64,000 nt of DNA from Ehretia macrophylla. Lineage: Eukaryota; Streptophyta; Magnoliopsida; Boraginales; Ehretiaceae. The notes beneath the pieces are model-generated. The model did no database searches, was not told the DNA's origin, and saw only the letters and a list, made by a program, of their open reading frames with translations. The stretch is taken from contig CM075770.1 of assembly GCA_037974665.1 (NCBI GenBank), positions 62,941,850 to 63,005,849 on the forward strand, written 5' to 3'. Both the position numbers and the translations under genes were made by a program. Below are positions 1 to 15,129 of this stretch, in pieces; the first letter of the stretch is position 1, and every line of letters starts with the position of its first letter.

Positions 1-740
1 ATTTAAAACATATTTACAAAATTTAATATTAAATAAATTTATTTATTTAATATAAAATTAAATAATTTATAATTTATTATAATAAATTTTAGTTTTTAAA
101 TACCATTTTGTAGCCCCGTGGTGGCCATTGGCCACCAAACGATGAGAAAAAGTGAAAGTTTGGTGGCCATTTGGTCGCCAATAGATATGAAGGGACTACA
201 AATTAAAAATATAAATCAAATTGTTTATATACATAAATTAATTCATTTATTTAGAATAAAATTAATAATATAAATCAAAAGTTATTTTTATATAATATAA
301 TACATATTAACAAAATTTAATCTTAAATAAATTTAGTAATTTAATATAAAATTAATTAATTTATAATTTATTATAAAAAAGTTTAGTTTTTGAATACCAT
401 TTTGTAGCCCCGTGGTGACCATTGGCCACCAAACGGCGACAAAACGTAAAAGTTTGGTTGCTAATAGATATGAAGGGGCTACAAATTAAAAATATAAATA
501 AATTAATTCATTTATTTTGAATAAATTAATAATATAAATCAAAAGTTTTTTTTTGATAATATAAAACATATTTAAAAATTTTAATGTTAAATAAAATTAG
601 TTATTTAATATAAAATTAATTAATTTGTAATTTATTATATCAAATTTTAGTTTTCTAATACCATTTTGTAGCCCCGTGGTGGCCATTGGGCACCAAACGG
701 CGACAAAAAGTAAAAGTTTGGTCGCTAATAGATATGAATG
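1..740 (+). repeat. Segmental duplicate of 4590-5325 (16-monomer offset)
   Basis: The first two and a half monomers match the block 4589 bp downstream. They share diagnostic variants not typical of the array: ACGATGAGAAAAAGTGAAAG, the spacer form ATACATAAATTAATTC, a spacer lacking CAAATTGTTTATAT, and CATTGGGCACCAAACGG. The match fades after about 740, where the right arms differ (GGGGTACAAA versus GGGGCAAAAA). The offset equals about 16 monomers. Confidence 0.8.
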
Positions 741-3700
741 GGGTACAAATTAAAAATATAAATCAATTTGTTTATATAAATAAATAAATTCATTTATTTA
801 TAATAAAACTAATCATATATAAATCAAAAGTTGTTTTTAGATAATATAAAATATATTTACAAAATCTAATGTTAAATTAATTTAGTTATTTAATATAAAA
901 TTAAATAATTTATAATTTGTTTTAACCATTTTTAGTTTTTGAATACCATTTTGTAGCCCCGTGGTGGCCATTGGCCACCAAATGACAAAAAAAAGTAAAA
1001 GTTTGGTGGCCATTTAGTCGCCAATAGATATGAAGTGCCTACAAATTTAAAATAAATTAAATTGTTTATATAAATAAATAAATTTATTTATTTAGAATTA
1101 AATTAATAATATAAATCAAAAGTTGTTTTTAGATAATATAAAACATATTTACAAAATTTAATGTTAAATAAATTTAATTATTTAATATAAAATTAAATAA
1201 TTTATAATTTATTATAACAAATTTTAGTTTTTGAATACCATTTTGTAGCCCCGTGGTTGCCATTGGCCACCAAACGACGACAAAAAGTAAAAGTTTGGTG
1301 GCCATTTAATCGCCAATAGATATGAAAGGGCTACAAATTAAAAATATAAATTAAAATTTTTATTTAAATAAGTAAATTCATTTATTTAGAATTAAATTAA
1401 TAATCTAAATCAAAAGTTGTTTTTAGATAATATAAAACATATTTAAAAAATTTAATGTTAAATAAATTTAGTTATTTAATATAAAATTAAATAATTTATA
1501 TAATTTATTATAATAAATTTTAGTTTTTGAATACAACTTTGTCACCGTGTGATGGCCATTGGCCACCAAACGGTGACAAAAAGTAAAAGTTTGGTAGCCA
1601 TTTGGTCGCCAATAGATATGAAGGGTCTATAAATTAAAAATATAAATCAAATTTTTTTATATAAATAAATAAATTCATTTATTTAGAATAAAACTAGTAA
1701 TATAAATCAAAAGCTGTTTTTAGATAATATAAAACATATTTACAAAATTTAATGTTAAATAAATTTAGTTATTTAATATAAATTTAAATAATTTATAATT
1801 TATTATAACAAATTTTAGTTTTTAAAAACCATTTTGTAGCCCCGTGGTGGCCATTTGGTTGCCAATAGATATGAAGGGGCTACAAATTAAAAATATAAAT
1901 CAAATTGTTTATATAAATAAATTAATTCATTTATTTAGAATAAACTTAATAATATAAATCAAAAGTTATTTTTATATAATTTAAAATAGATTTACAAAAT
2001 TTAATGTTAAATAAATTTAGTTATTTAATATAAAATTAATTAATTTTTAATTTATTATAACAAATATTAGTTTTTGAATACAACTTTGTCGCCGTGTGAC
2101 AAAAAGTAAAAGTTTGGTGGTCATTTGGTCGCCAATAGATATGAAGGGTCTACAAATTAAAAATATAAATAATATTGTTTATATAAATAAATAAATTCAT
2201 TTATTTAGAATAAAATAAGTAATATAAATCAAAAGTTGTTTTTAGATAATATAAAACTTATTTACAAAATTTAATGTTAAATAAATTTAGTTATTTATTA
2301 TAAAATTAAATAATTTATAATTTATTATAACAAATTTAAGTTTTTGAATACCATTTTGCAGCCCCGTGGTAGCCAAACGACGACAAAAAGTAAAAGTTTG
2401 GTGGCTATTTGGTCGCCAATAGATATGAAGGGGCTACAAATTAAAATATAAATCAATTTTTTTTATATAAATAAATAAATTCATTTATTTAGAATAAAAT
2501 TAATAATATAAATTGAAAGTTGTTTTAAGATAATATAAAACAAATTTACAAAATTTAATGCTAAATAAATTGAGTTATCTAATATAAAATTAATTAATTT
2601 ATAATTTATTATAACAAATTTTAGTTCTTCAATACAACTTTGTCGCCGTGTGGTGGCCATTGGCCACCAAACGGTGACAAAAAGTAAAAGTTTGGTGGTC
2701 ATTTGGTCGCCAATAGATATGAAGGGTCTACAAATTAAAAATATAAATCAAATTGTTTATATAAATAAATAAATTCATTTATTTAGAATAAAATTAATAA
2801 TATAAATCAAAACTTGTTTTTAGGTAATATCACACATATTTACAAAATTTAATGTTTAATAAATTTAGTTATTTAATATAAAATTAAATAATTTATAATT
2901 TATTATAAAAAAATTTAGTTTTTGAATACAACTTTGTCGCCGCATGGTGGCCATTGGCCATCAAACGGTGACAAAAAGTCAAAGTTTGCTGGCCATTTGG
3001 TTGCCAGTAGATATGAAGGATCTGAAAATTAAAAATATAAATCAAATTGTTTATATAAATAAATAAATTCATTTATTTGGAATAAAACTAATTATATAAA
3101 TCAAAAGCTATTTTTAGATAATATAAAACATATTTACAAAATTTAATGTTAAATAAATTTAGTTATTTAATATAGAATTAAATAATTTATAATTTATTAT
3201 AACAAATTTTAGTTTTTGAATAAAACTTTGTCGCTGCGTGGTGGCCATTGGTCATCAAACGTTGACAAAAAGTAAAAATTTGGTGGCCATTTGGTCGCCA
3301 ATAGATATGAAGGGGCTACAAATTAAAAATATAAATCAAAATATTTATATAAATAAATAAATTCAGTTATTTAGAATAAAATTAATAATATAAATCAAAA
3401 GTTGTTTTTAGATAATATAAAACAGATTTACAAAATTTAATGTTAAATAAATTTAATTATTTAATATAAAATTTATTAATTTATAATTTATTATAATAAA
3501 TTTTAGTTTCTGAATACAACTTTGTCGCCGTGTGGTGACCATTGGCCACCAAACGGTGACAAAAAGTAAAAATTTAGTGGCCATTTGGTCACCAATAGAT
3601 ATGAAGGGTCTGAAAATTAAAAATATAAATCAAATTATTTATATAAATAAATAAATACATTTATTTATAATAAATTAATAATATAAATCAAAACTTGTTT

Positions 3701-4589
3701 TTAGATAATATAAAATAAATTTACAAAATTTAATGTTTAATAAATTTAGTTATTTAAAATAAAATTAATTAATTTATAATTTATTATTTCAAATTTTAGT
3801 TTTTGAATACAACTTTGTCGCTGCGTGGTGGACATTGATCCCCAAACGGTGACAAAAATTAAAAGTTTGGTGGTCATTTGGTCGCCAATAGATATGAAGG
3901 GTCTACAAATTAAAAATATAAATCAAATTATTTATATAAATAAATAAATTCATTTATTTAGAATAAAATTAATAATATAAATCAAAAGTTGTTTTTAGAT
4001 AATATAAAACAAATTTACAAAATTTAATGTTAAATAAATTTAGTTATTTAATATAAAATTAATTAATCTATTATTTATTATAGTAAATTTTAGTTTTCGA
4101 ATACCATTTTGTAGTTCCGTGGTGGCCATTGGCCACCAAACGGCGACAAAAAGTAAAAGTTTGGTGGCCATTTGGTCGCCAATAGATATGAATGGGCTAC
4201 AAATAAAAAATATAAATCAAAATGTTTATATAAATAAATAAAATCATTTATTTAGAATAAAATTAATAATATAAATCAAAAGTTGTTTTTAGATAATATA
4301 AAACATATTTACAAAATTTAATGTTAAATAAATTTAGTTATTTAATATAAAATTAATTAATTTATAATTTATTATAACAAATTTGGTTTTTTAAATACTA
4401 TTTTTTAGCCCCGTGGTGGCCATTGGCCACCAAACGGCGACAAAAAAGAAAAGTTTGGTAGCCATTTGGTTGCTAATAAATAAGAAGGGGCTACAAATTA
4501 AATATATAAATCAAATTGTTTATATACTTAAATAAATTTATTTATTTAGAATAAAATTAGTAATATAAATCAAAAGTTATTTTCAGATA

Positions 4590-5325
4590 ATTTAAAACAT
4601 ATTTACAAAATTTAATATTAAATAAATTTAGTTATTTAATATAAAATTAAATAATTTATAATTTATTATAATAAATTTTAGTTTTTAAATACCATTTTGT
4701 AGCCCCGTGGTGGCCATTGGCCACCAAACGATGAGAAAAAGTGAAAGTTTGGTGGCCATTTGGTCGCCAATAGATATGAAGGGACTACAAATTAAAAATA
4801 TAAATCAAATTGTTTATATACATAAATTAATTCATTTATTTAGAATAAAATTAATAATATAAATCAAAAGTTATTTTTAGATAATATAATACATATTTAC
4901 AAAATTTAATGTCAAATAAATTTAGTTATTTAATATAAAATTAATTAATTTATACTTTATTATAACAAATTTTAGTTTTTGAATACCATTTTGTAGCCCC
5001 GTGGTGGCCATTGGCCACCAAACGGTGACAAAACATAAAAGTTTGGTCGCTAATAGATATGAAGGGGCTACAAATTAAAAATATAAATAAATTAATTCAT
5101 TTATTTTGAATAAAATTAATAATAAAAATCAATAGTTGTTTATAGATAATATAAAACATATTTACAAAATTTAATGTTAAATAAAATTAGTTATTTAATA
5201 TAAAATTAATTAATTTGTAATTTATTATATCAAATTTAGTTTTCTAATACCATTTTGTAGCCCTGTGGTGGCCATTGGGCACCAAACGGCGACAAAAAGT
5301 AAAAGTTTGGTCGCTAATAGATATG
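4590..5325 (+). repeat. Segmental duplicate of 1-740
   Basis: This is the second copy of the 16-monomer-offset duplication. It shares ordered rare variants with the window's left end, including the shortened spacer and the GGGCACC core. Scattered substitutions separate the two copies, so the duplication is not very recent. Confidence 0.8.
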
Positions 5326-6429
5326 AAGGGGCAAAAAATTAAAAATATAAATCAAATTGTTTATATAAATAAATAAATTCATTTATTTTGAATAAAATTA
5401 ATAATATAAATCAAAAGTTGTTTTTAGATAATATAAAACATATTTACAAAATTTAATGTTAAATAAATTTAGTTATTTAATATAAAATTAATTAATCTAT
5501 AATTTATTATAAAATTTTTTGGTTTTTCAATACAAATTTGTCGTCGCGTGGTAGCCATTGGCCACCAAATGGTGACAAAAAGTAAAAGTATTGTGGCCAT
5601 TTGGACGCCAATAGATATGAAGGGTCTACAAATTAAAAATATAAATCTAATTATTTATATAAATAAATAAATTCATTTATTTAGAATAAAATTAATAATA
5701 TAAATCAAAAGTTTTTTTTAGATAATATAAAACATATTTACAAAATTTAATGTTAAATTAATTTAGTTATTTAATATAAAATTAATTAATTTATAATTTA
5801 TTATAACAAATTTCAGTTTTTCAGTACACCTTTGTCGCCGCGTGGTGGCCATTCGCCACCAAACGGCGACAAAAAGTAAAAGTTTGGTGGTCATTTGGTC
5901 GCCAATAGATATGAAGGGTCTATAAATTAAAAATATAAATCAAATTGTTTATATAAATAAATAGATTCGTTTATTTAGAATAAAATTAATAATATAAATC
6001 AAAAGTTGTTTTTAGATAATATAAAACAAATTTACAAAATTTAATGTTAAATAAATTTAGTTATTTAATATAAAATTAATTAATTTATAATTTATTATAA
6101 CAAATTTAAGTTTTTCAATACAACTTTGTCACCGCGTGGTGGCCATTGGCCACCAAACGGCAACCAAAAAATAAAAGTTTGGTGGTCATTTGGTCGCTAA
6201 TAGATATGAAGGATCTGCAAATTAAAAATATAAATCAAATTTTTTATATAAATAAATAAAATCATTTATTTTGAATAAAATTAATAATTTAATTCAAAAG
6301 TTGTTTTTAGATACTATAAAACATATTTACAAAATTTAATGTTCAATAAATTTAGTTATTTAATATAAAATTAATTAATTAATAATTTATTATAGTTAAT
6401 TTTAGTTTTCGAATACCATTTTGTAGTTC

Positions 6430-9000
6430 CGTGGTTGCCATTGGCTACCAAACAGTGACAAAAAGTAAAAGTTTGGTGGCCATTTGGTCGCCAATAGATA
6501 TGAATTGGATACAAATTAAAAACATAAATCAAAATGTTTATATAAATAAATAAAATCATTTATTTAGAATAAAATTAATAATATAAATCAAAATTTGTTT
6601 TTAGATAATATAAAACTTATTTACAAAATATGATGTTAAATAAATAAAGTTATTTAATATAAAATTAAATAATTTATAATTTATTATAATAAATTTTGGT
6701 TTTTAAATACCATTTTTTAACCCCGTGGTGGCCAACGGCGACAAAAAGTAAAAGTTTGGTAGCCATTAGGTCGCTAATAGATATGAAGAGCCTACAAATT
6801 AAAAATATAAATCAAATTGTTTATATAATTAAATAAATTCATTTATTTAGAATAAAATTAATAATATAAATCAAAAGTTATTTTCAGATAATTTAAAACA
6901 TATTTATAAAATTTAATGTTAAATAAATTTATTTATTTAATATAAAATTAAATAATTTTTAATTTATTATAACAAATTTTAGTTTTTGAATACCATTTTG
7001 TAGCCCCGTGGTGACCATTGGCCACCAAACGACGACAAAAAGTAAATGTTTGGTGGCCATTTGGTCGCCAATAGATATGAAGAGACTACAAATTAAAAAT
7101 ATAAATCAAATTGTTTATATAAATAAATTAATTCATTTCTTTTGAATAAAATTATTAATGTAAATCAAAAGTTGTTTTTAGATAATATAAAACATATTTA
7201 CAAAATTTAATGTTAAATAAATTATGTTATTTTATATAAAATTAATTAATATATAATTTGTTATAACAAATTTTGGTTTTTAAATACCAGTTTTTAGCCT
7301 CGTGGTGGCCATTGGCCACCAAACGGCGACAAAAAGTAAACGTTTGGTAGCCATTTGGTCGCTAATAGATATGAAGGTGCTAAAAATTAAAATTATGAAT
7401 CAAATTGTTTATATACTTAAATAAAAACATTTATTTAGAATAAAATTAATAATATAAATCAAAAGTTGTTTTTAGATAATATAAAACATATTTACAAAAT
7501 ATAAAGTAAAATAAATTAAGTTATTTAATATAAAATTAAATAATTTATAATTTATTATAACAAATTTTGGTTTTTAAATACCATTTTTTAGCCCCGTGGT
7601 GGCCAACGGCGACAAAAAGTAAAAGTTTGGCAGCCATTTGGTCGCTAATAGATATGAACAGGCTACAAATTAAAAATATAAATTAAAATTTTTATATACT
7701 TAAATAAATTCATTTATTTAAAATAAAATTAATAATACAAATCAAAAGTTATTTTCAGATAATTTAAATATATTTACAAAATGTAATGTTAAATAAATTT
7801 AGTTATTTAATATAAAATTAAATAATTTATAATTTATTATAACCAATTTTAGTTTTTTGAATACCATTTTGTAGCCCCGTGGTGGCCATTGGCCACCAAA
7901 CGACGACAAAAAGTAAAGGTTTGGTGACCATTTGGTCACCAATAGATATGAAGGGACTACAAATTAAAAATATAAATCAAATTGCTTATATAAATAAATT
8001 AATTCATTAATTTAGAATAAAATTAATAATATAAATCAAAAGTTTTTTTAGATAATGTAAAACATATTTACAAAATTTAATGTTAAATAAATTAAGTTAT
8101 TTTATATAAAATTAATTAATATATAATTTATTATAAAAAATTTTGGTTTTTAAATAACATTTTTTAGCCTCGTGGTGGCCATTGGCCACCAAACGGCGAC
8201 AAAAAGTAAAAGTTTGGTGGGTATTTGGTCGCCAGTAGATATGAAGGCCTACAAATTAAAAATATAAATCAAAATTTTTATATAAATAAATAAAATCATT
8301 TATTTAGAATAAAATTAATAATATAAATCAAAAGTTCTTTTTAGATAATATAAAACATATTTACAAAATATAAAGTTAAATAAATTATGTTATTTAATAT
8401 AAAATTAAATAATTTATAATTTATTATAACAAATTTTGGTTTTTAAATACCATTTTTTAACCCCGTGGTGGCCAACGGCGACAAAAAGTAAAAGTTTGGC
8501 AGCCATTTGGTCGCTAATAGATACGAAGAGGCTACAAATTAAAAATATAAATTAAATTGTTTATATACTTAAATAAATTCATTTATTTAGAATAAAATTA
8601 ATAATATAAATCAAAAGTTATTTTCAGATAATTTAAATATATTTACAAAATTTAATGTTAAATAAATTTTGTTATTTAATATAAAATTAATTAATTTATA
8701 ATTTATTATAGTAAATTTTAGTTTTCGAATACCATTTTGTAGTTCCGTGGTAGCCATTGCCTACCAAACAACGACAAAAAGTAAAAGTTGGTGGCCATTT
8801 GGTTGCCAATAGATATGAAGGGACTACAAATTAAATATATAAATTAAATTGTTTATATAAATTAATTATTTCATTTATTTTGAATTAAGTTAATAATATA
8901 AATCTAAAGTTATTTTTAAATAATATAATACATATTTACAAAATTTAATGTTAAATAAATTTAGTAAATTAATATACAATTAATTAATTTATAATTAATT
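6430..9000 (+). repeat. Local three-monomer higher-order repeat
   Basis: The short-core variant GTGGTGGCCAACGGCGAC occurs with its G at 6725, 7596 and 8465, so the spacings are 871 and 869 bp, or three monomers. The intervening monomers also alternate in the same order: a TAGCCTCGTGG core and a TAGCCCCGTGG core with the TATATACTTAAATAAA spacer form. This is the clearest regular higher-order unit I see in the array. Confidence 0.7.
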
Positions 9001-9479
9001 ATTACAAATTTTAGTTTTTGAATACCATTTTGTAACCCCGTGGTGGCCATTGGCCACCAAACTGCGACAAAAGGTAAAAGTTTGGTCGCTAATAGATATG
9101 AAGGGCTTCAAATTAAAAATATAAATTAAATTATTTATATAAATAAATAAATTCATTTATTTGGAATAAAATTAATAATATAAATCAAAAGTTGGTTTTA
9201 GATAATATAAAACAGATTTACAAAATTTAATGTTAAATAAATTTAGTTATTTAATATAAAATTAATTAATTTATAATTTATTATAACAAATTTTAGTTTT
9301 GGAATACAACTTTGTCGCAGTGTGGTGGCCATTAGCCACAAAACGGTAACAAAAAGTAAAAGTTTGGTGGCCATTTGGTCGCCAATAGATATGAATGGTC
9401 TACAAATTAAAAATATAAATCAAATTGTTTATATAAATAAATAAATTCATTTATTTAGAATAAAACTAATAATATAAAT

Positions 9480-10300
9480 CGAAAGCTATTTTTAGATAAT
9501 ATAAAACATATTTACAAAATTTAATGTTAAATAAATATATTTATTTAATATAATATTAAATAATTTATAATTTGTAATAACAAATTTTAGTTTTTGAATA
9601 CCATTTTGTAGCCCCGTGATGGTCATTGGCCACCAAACGATGACAAAAAGTAAAAGTTTGGTGGCCATTTAGTCGCCAATAGATATGAAGGGGCTACAAA
9701 TTAAAAATATAAATCAAATTTTTTATATAAATAAATAAATTAATTTATTTAGAATAAAATTAATAATATAAATCAAAAGTTGTTTTTAGATAATATAAAA
9801 CATATTTACAAAATTTTATGTTAAATAAATTTAGTTATTTAATATAAAATTAAATAATTTATAATTTATTTTAACAAATTTTAGTTTTTGAATACAACTT
9901 TGTCGCCGCGTAGTGGCCATTGGCGACCAAATGGTCACAAAAAGTAAAAGTTTGGTGGCCATTTGGACGCCAATAGATATGAAGGGACTACAAATTAAAA
10001 ATATAAATCAAATTATTTATATAAATAAATAAATTCATTTATTTTGAAAAAAACTAATAATATAAATGGAAAGCTGTTTTTAGATAATATAAAACATATT
10101 TACAAAATTTAATGTTAAATAAATATATTTATTTAATATAATATTAAATAATTTATAATTTGTAATAACAAATTTTAGTTTTTGAATACCATTTTGTAGC
10201 CCCGTGATGGTCATTGGCCACCAAACGATGACAAAAAGTAGAAGTTTGGTGGCCATTTGGTCGCCAATAGATATGAAGGGGCTACAAATAAAAAATATAA
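9480..10300 (+). repeat. Local two-monomer duplication
   Basis: The variant string TTAATATAATATTAAATAAT followed by a TTTGTAATAACAAA motif and the GTGATGGTCATTGGCC core appears with its core at 9609 and again at 10197. The spacing is 588 bp, exactly two monomers. The unit between is a TCGCCGCG-type monomer. Confidence 0.7.
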
Positions 10301-11279
10301 ATCAAATTGTTTATAGAAATAAATAAATTCATTTATTTAGAATAAAATTAATAATACAAATCAAAAGTTGTTTTTAGATAATATAAAACAAATTTACAAA
10401 ATTTAATGTTAAATAAATTTAGTTATTTAAAATAAAATTAAATAATTTATAATTTATTATAACAAATTTAAGTTTTTGAGTACCACTTTGTCGCTGCGTG
10501 GTTGCCATTTATCACCAAACGGTGACAAAAAGTAAAAGTTTGGGGCCATTTGGTCGCCAATAGATATGAAGGATCTACAAATTAAAAATATAAATCAAAT
10601 TGTTTATATAAATAAATAAATTCATTTATTTACAATAAAATTAATAATAAAAAATCATAAGTTTTTTTAGATAATATAAAACATATTTACAAAATTTATT
10701 GTTAAAAAAATTTAGTTATTTAATATAAAATTAATTAATTTTTAATTTATTATAACAAATTTTAGTTTTTGAATACAACTTTGTGGCCGCGTGGTGGCCA
10801 TTGGCCACCAAACGGTGACAAAAGGAAGAAATTTGGTGGCCATTTGGTCGCCAATAGATATGAATTGGATACAAATTAAAAATATAAATCAAAATGTTTA
10901 TATAAATAAATAAAATCATTTATTTAGAATAAAATTTATAATATAAATCAAAATTTGTTTTTAGATAATATAAAACTTATTTACAAAATATGATGTTAAA
11001 TAAATTAAGTTATTTAATATTAAATTAATTAATTTATAATTTATTATAAAAAATTTTGGTTTTTAAATACCATTTTGAAGCCCCGTAGTAGCCATTGGCC
11101 ACCAAACGGCGATGAAAAGTAAAAGTTTGTTAGCCATTTGGTCGCTAATAGATATGAAGGGGCTAAAAATTAAAAATATAAATTAAATTGTTTATATACT
11201 TAAATAAATTCATTTAATTATAATAAAATTAATAATATAAATCAAAAGTTATTTTTAGATAATTTAAAACATATTTACA

Positions 11280-11315
11280 AAAGTTAATGATAAATAAATT
11301 TAGTTTTTGAATACC
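11280..11315 (+). repeat. Deleted satellite monomer
   Basis: The spacer jumps from AAATAAATTTAG straight to TTTTTGAATACC. It omits the usual AT-rich stretch of about 80 bp between AAATTTAG and AAATTTTAGTTTTTGAA. Both deletion ends lie in near-identical AAATTTAG / AAATTTTAG words, which suggests slippage or microhomology joining. Confidence 0.7.
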
Positions 11316-14300
11316 ATTTTGTAGCCCCGTGGGGGCCATTGGCCACCAAACGACGACAAAAAGTAAAAGTTTGGTGACCAATTAGTCACCAATAGATATG
11401 AAGGGACTACAAATTAAAAATATAAATCAAATTGCTTATATAAATAAATTAATTCATTAATTTAGAATAAAATTAATAATATAAATCAAAAGTTGTTTTC
11501 AGATAATATAAAACATATTTACAAAATATAATGTTAAATAAATTAAGTTATTTAATATAAAATTAAATAATTTATAATTTATTATAACAAATTTTGGTTT
11601 TTAAATACCAATTTTTAGCCCCGTGGTGGCCATTGGCCACCAAACGGCGACAAAAAGTAAAAGTTTGGTGGATATGTGGTCACCAATAGATATGAAGGCC
11701 TACAAATTAAAAATTTAAATCAAATTGTTTATATAAATAAATAAATTCATTTATTTAGAATAAAATTAATAATATAAATCAAAAGTAGTTTTTTGATAAT
11801 ATAAAACATATTTACAAAATTTAATGTTAAATAAATTTAGTTATTTAATATAAAATTAATTAACTCATAATTTATTATAGTAAATTTTAGTTTTCGAATA
11901 CCATTTTCTAGTTCCGTGGTGGCCATTGGCTACCAAACAGCGAGAAAAAGTAAAAGTTTGGTGGCCATTTGGTCGCCAATAGATATGAATTGGATACAAA
12001 TTAAAAGTATAAATCAAAATGTTTATATAAATAAATGAAATCATTTATTTTGAATAAAATTTATAATATAAATCAAAATTTGTTTTTAGATAATATAAAA
12101 CTTATTTACAAAATATGATGTTAAATAAATTAAGTTATTTAATATAAAATTAATTAATTTATAATTTATTATAAAAAATTTTGGTTTTTAAATACCATTT
12201 TTAAGCCCCGTAGTAGCCATTGGCCACCAAACACGACGAAAAGTAAAAGTTTGTTAGCCATTTAGTCGCTAATAGATATGAAGGGGCTAAAAATTAAAAA
12301 TATAAATTAAATTGTTTATATACTTAAATAAATTCATTTAATTAGAATAAAATTAATAATATAAATCAAAAGTTATTTTCAGATAAGTTAAATATATTTA
12401 CAAAATTTAATGTTAATTAAATTTAGTTATTTAATATAAAATTAAATAATTTATAATTTATTATAACAAATTTTAGTTTTTGAATACCATTTTGTAGCCC
12501 CGTGGTGGCCATTGGCCACCAAACGACGACAAAAAGTAAAGGTTTGGTGACCATTTGGTCACCAATAGATATGAAGGGACTACAAATTAAAAATATAAAT
12601 CAAATTGCTTATATAAATAAATTAATTCATTAATTTAGAATAAAATTAATAATATAAATCGAAAGTTGTTTTTAGATAATATAAAACTTATTTACAAAAT
12701 ATAATGTTAAATAAATTAAGTTATTTAATATAAAATTAATTAATTTATAATTTATTATAAAAAATTTTGGTTTTTAAATAACATTTTTTAGCCCCGTGGT
12801 GGCCATTGGCCACCAAACGGCGACAAAAAGTAAAAGTTTGGTGGATATTTGGTCGCCAGTAGATATGAAGGCCTACAAATTAAAAATATAAATAAAAATT
12901 TTTATATAAATAAATAAAATCATTTATTTAGAATAAAATTAATAATATAAATCAAAAGTTGTTTTTAGATAATTTAAAACATATGTAAAAAATTTAATGT
13001 TAAATAAATTTAGTTATTTAATATAAAATTAAATAATTTATAATTTATTATAACAAAATTTGGTTTTTAAATACCATTTTTTAACCCCGTGGTGGCCAAC
13101 AGCGACAAAAAGTAAAAGTTTGGTAGCCATTTGGTCGCTAATAGATATGAACAAGCTACAAATAAAAATTATAAATTTAATTGTTTATATACTTAAATAA
13201 ATTCATTTATTTAGAATAAAATTAATAATATAAATCAAAAGTTATTTTCAGATAAGTTAAATATATTTACAAAATTTAATGTTAATTAAATTTAGTTATT
13301 TAATATAAAATTAAATAATTTATAATTTATTATAACAAATTTTAGTTTTTGAATACCATTTTGTAGCCCCATGGTGGCCATTGGCCACCAAACGACGACA
13401 GAAAGTAAAAGTTTGGTGGCCATTTGGTCGCCAATAGATATGAAGGGACTACAAATTAAAAATATAAATCAAATTGTTTATATAAATTAATTAATTCATT
13501 TATTTTGAATTAAATTAATAATATAAATCAAAAGTTATTTTTAAATAATATAATACATATTTACAAAATTTAATGTTAAATAAATTAAGTTATTTAATAT
13601 AAAATTAATTAATTTATAATTTATTATAACAAATTTTAGTTTTTGAATACTGTTTTGTAGCCCCGTGGTGGCCATTGGCCACCAAACGGTGACAAAAGGT
13701 AAAAGTTTGGTCGCTAATAGATATGAAGGGCTTCAAATTAAAAATATAAATTAAATTATTTATATAAATAAATAAATTCATTTATTTAAAATAAAATTAA
13801 TAATATAAATCAAAAGTTTTTTTTAGATAATATAAAACAGATTTACATAATTTAATGTTAAATAAATTTAGTGATTTAATATAAAATTAATTAGTTTATA
13901 ATTTATTATAACAAATTCTAGTTTTGGAATTCAACTTTGTCGCCGTGTGGTGGCCATTAGCCACCAAACAGTAACAAAAAGTAAAAGTTTGGTGGCCATT
14001 TGGTCGCCAATAGATATGAAGGGTCTACAAATTAAAAATATAAATCAAATTGTTTATATAAATAATTAAATTCATTTATTTAGAATAACACTAATAATAT
14101 AAATCGAAAGCTGTTTTTAGATAATATAAAACATATTTACAAAATTTAATGTTAAATAAATTTATTTATTTAATATAAAATTAAATAATCTATAATTTGT
14201 TATAACAAATTTTAGTTTTTGAATACCATTTTGTAGCCCCGTGATGGTCATTGGCCACCAAACGACGACAAAAAGTAAAAGTTTGGTGGCCATTTAGTCT

Positions 14301-15129
14301 CCAATAGATATGAAGGGGCTACAAATTAAAAATATAAATCAAATTGTTTATATAAATTAAAAAATTCATTTATTCAGAATAAAATTAATAATATAAATCA
14401 AATGTTGTTTTTAGATAATATAAAACATATTTACAAAATTTAATGTTAAATAAATTTAGTTATTTAATATAAAATTAATTAATTTATAATTTATTATAAC
14501 AAATTTTAGTTTTTGAATACAACTTTGTCGCCGCGTAGTGGCCATTGGCCACCAAATGGAGACAAATAGTAAAAGTATGGTGGCGATTTGGACGCCAAAG
14601 GATATGAAGGGTCTACAAATTAAAAATATAAATCTAATTATTTATATAAATAAATAAATTCATTTATTTAGAATAAAACTAATAATATAAATCAATAGCT
14701 ATTTTTTGATAATATAAAACATATTTACAAATTTTAATGTTAAATAAATTTAGTTATTTAATATAAAATTAAATAATTTATAATTTATTATAATAAATTT
14801 TAGTTTTTGAATACCATTTTGTAGCCCCGTGGTAGCCATTGGCCACCAAACGACGACAAAAAGTAAAAGTTTGGCGGCCATTTGGTAGCCAATAGATATG
14901 AAGGGGCTACAAATTAAAAATACAAATCAAACTGTTTATATTAATAAATAAATTCATTTATTTAAAAAAAAATAATAATATAAATCAAAAGTTGTTTTTA
15001 AATAATATAAAACAGATTTACAAAATTTAATGTAAAATAAATTTAGTAATTTAATATAAAATTAATTAATTTATAATTTATTATAACAAATTTTAGTTTT
15101 TGAATACAACTTTGTCGCCGCGTGGTGGC

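Noticed and set aside
2481..10919. Minus-strand ORFs of 62-73 codons inside the satellite (2481-2702, 6371-6559, 10731-10919)
   Set aside because: They are chance open frames in repeat monomers. Two are duplicates of the same monomer type 4360 bp apart, and they consist of low-complexity Ile/Asn/Tyr peptides with no family signature.
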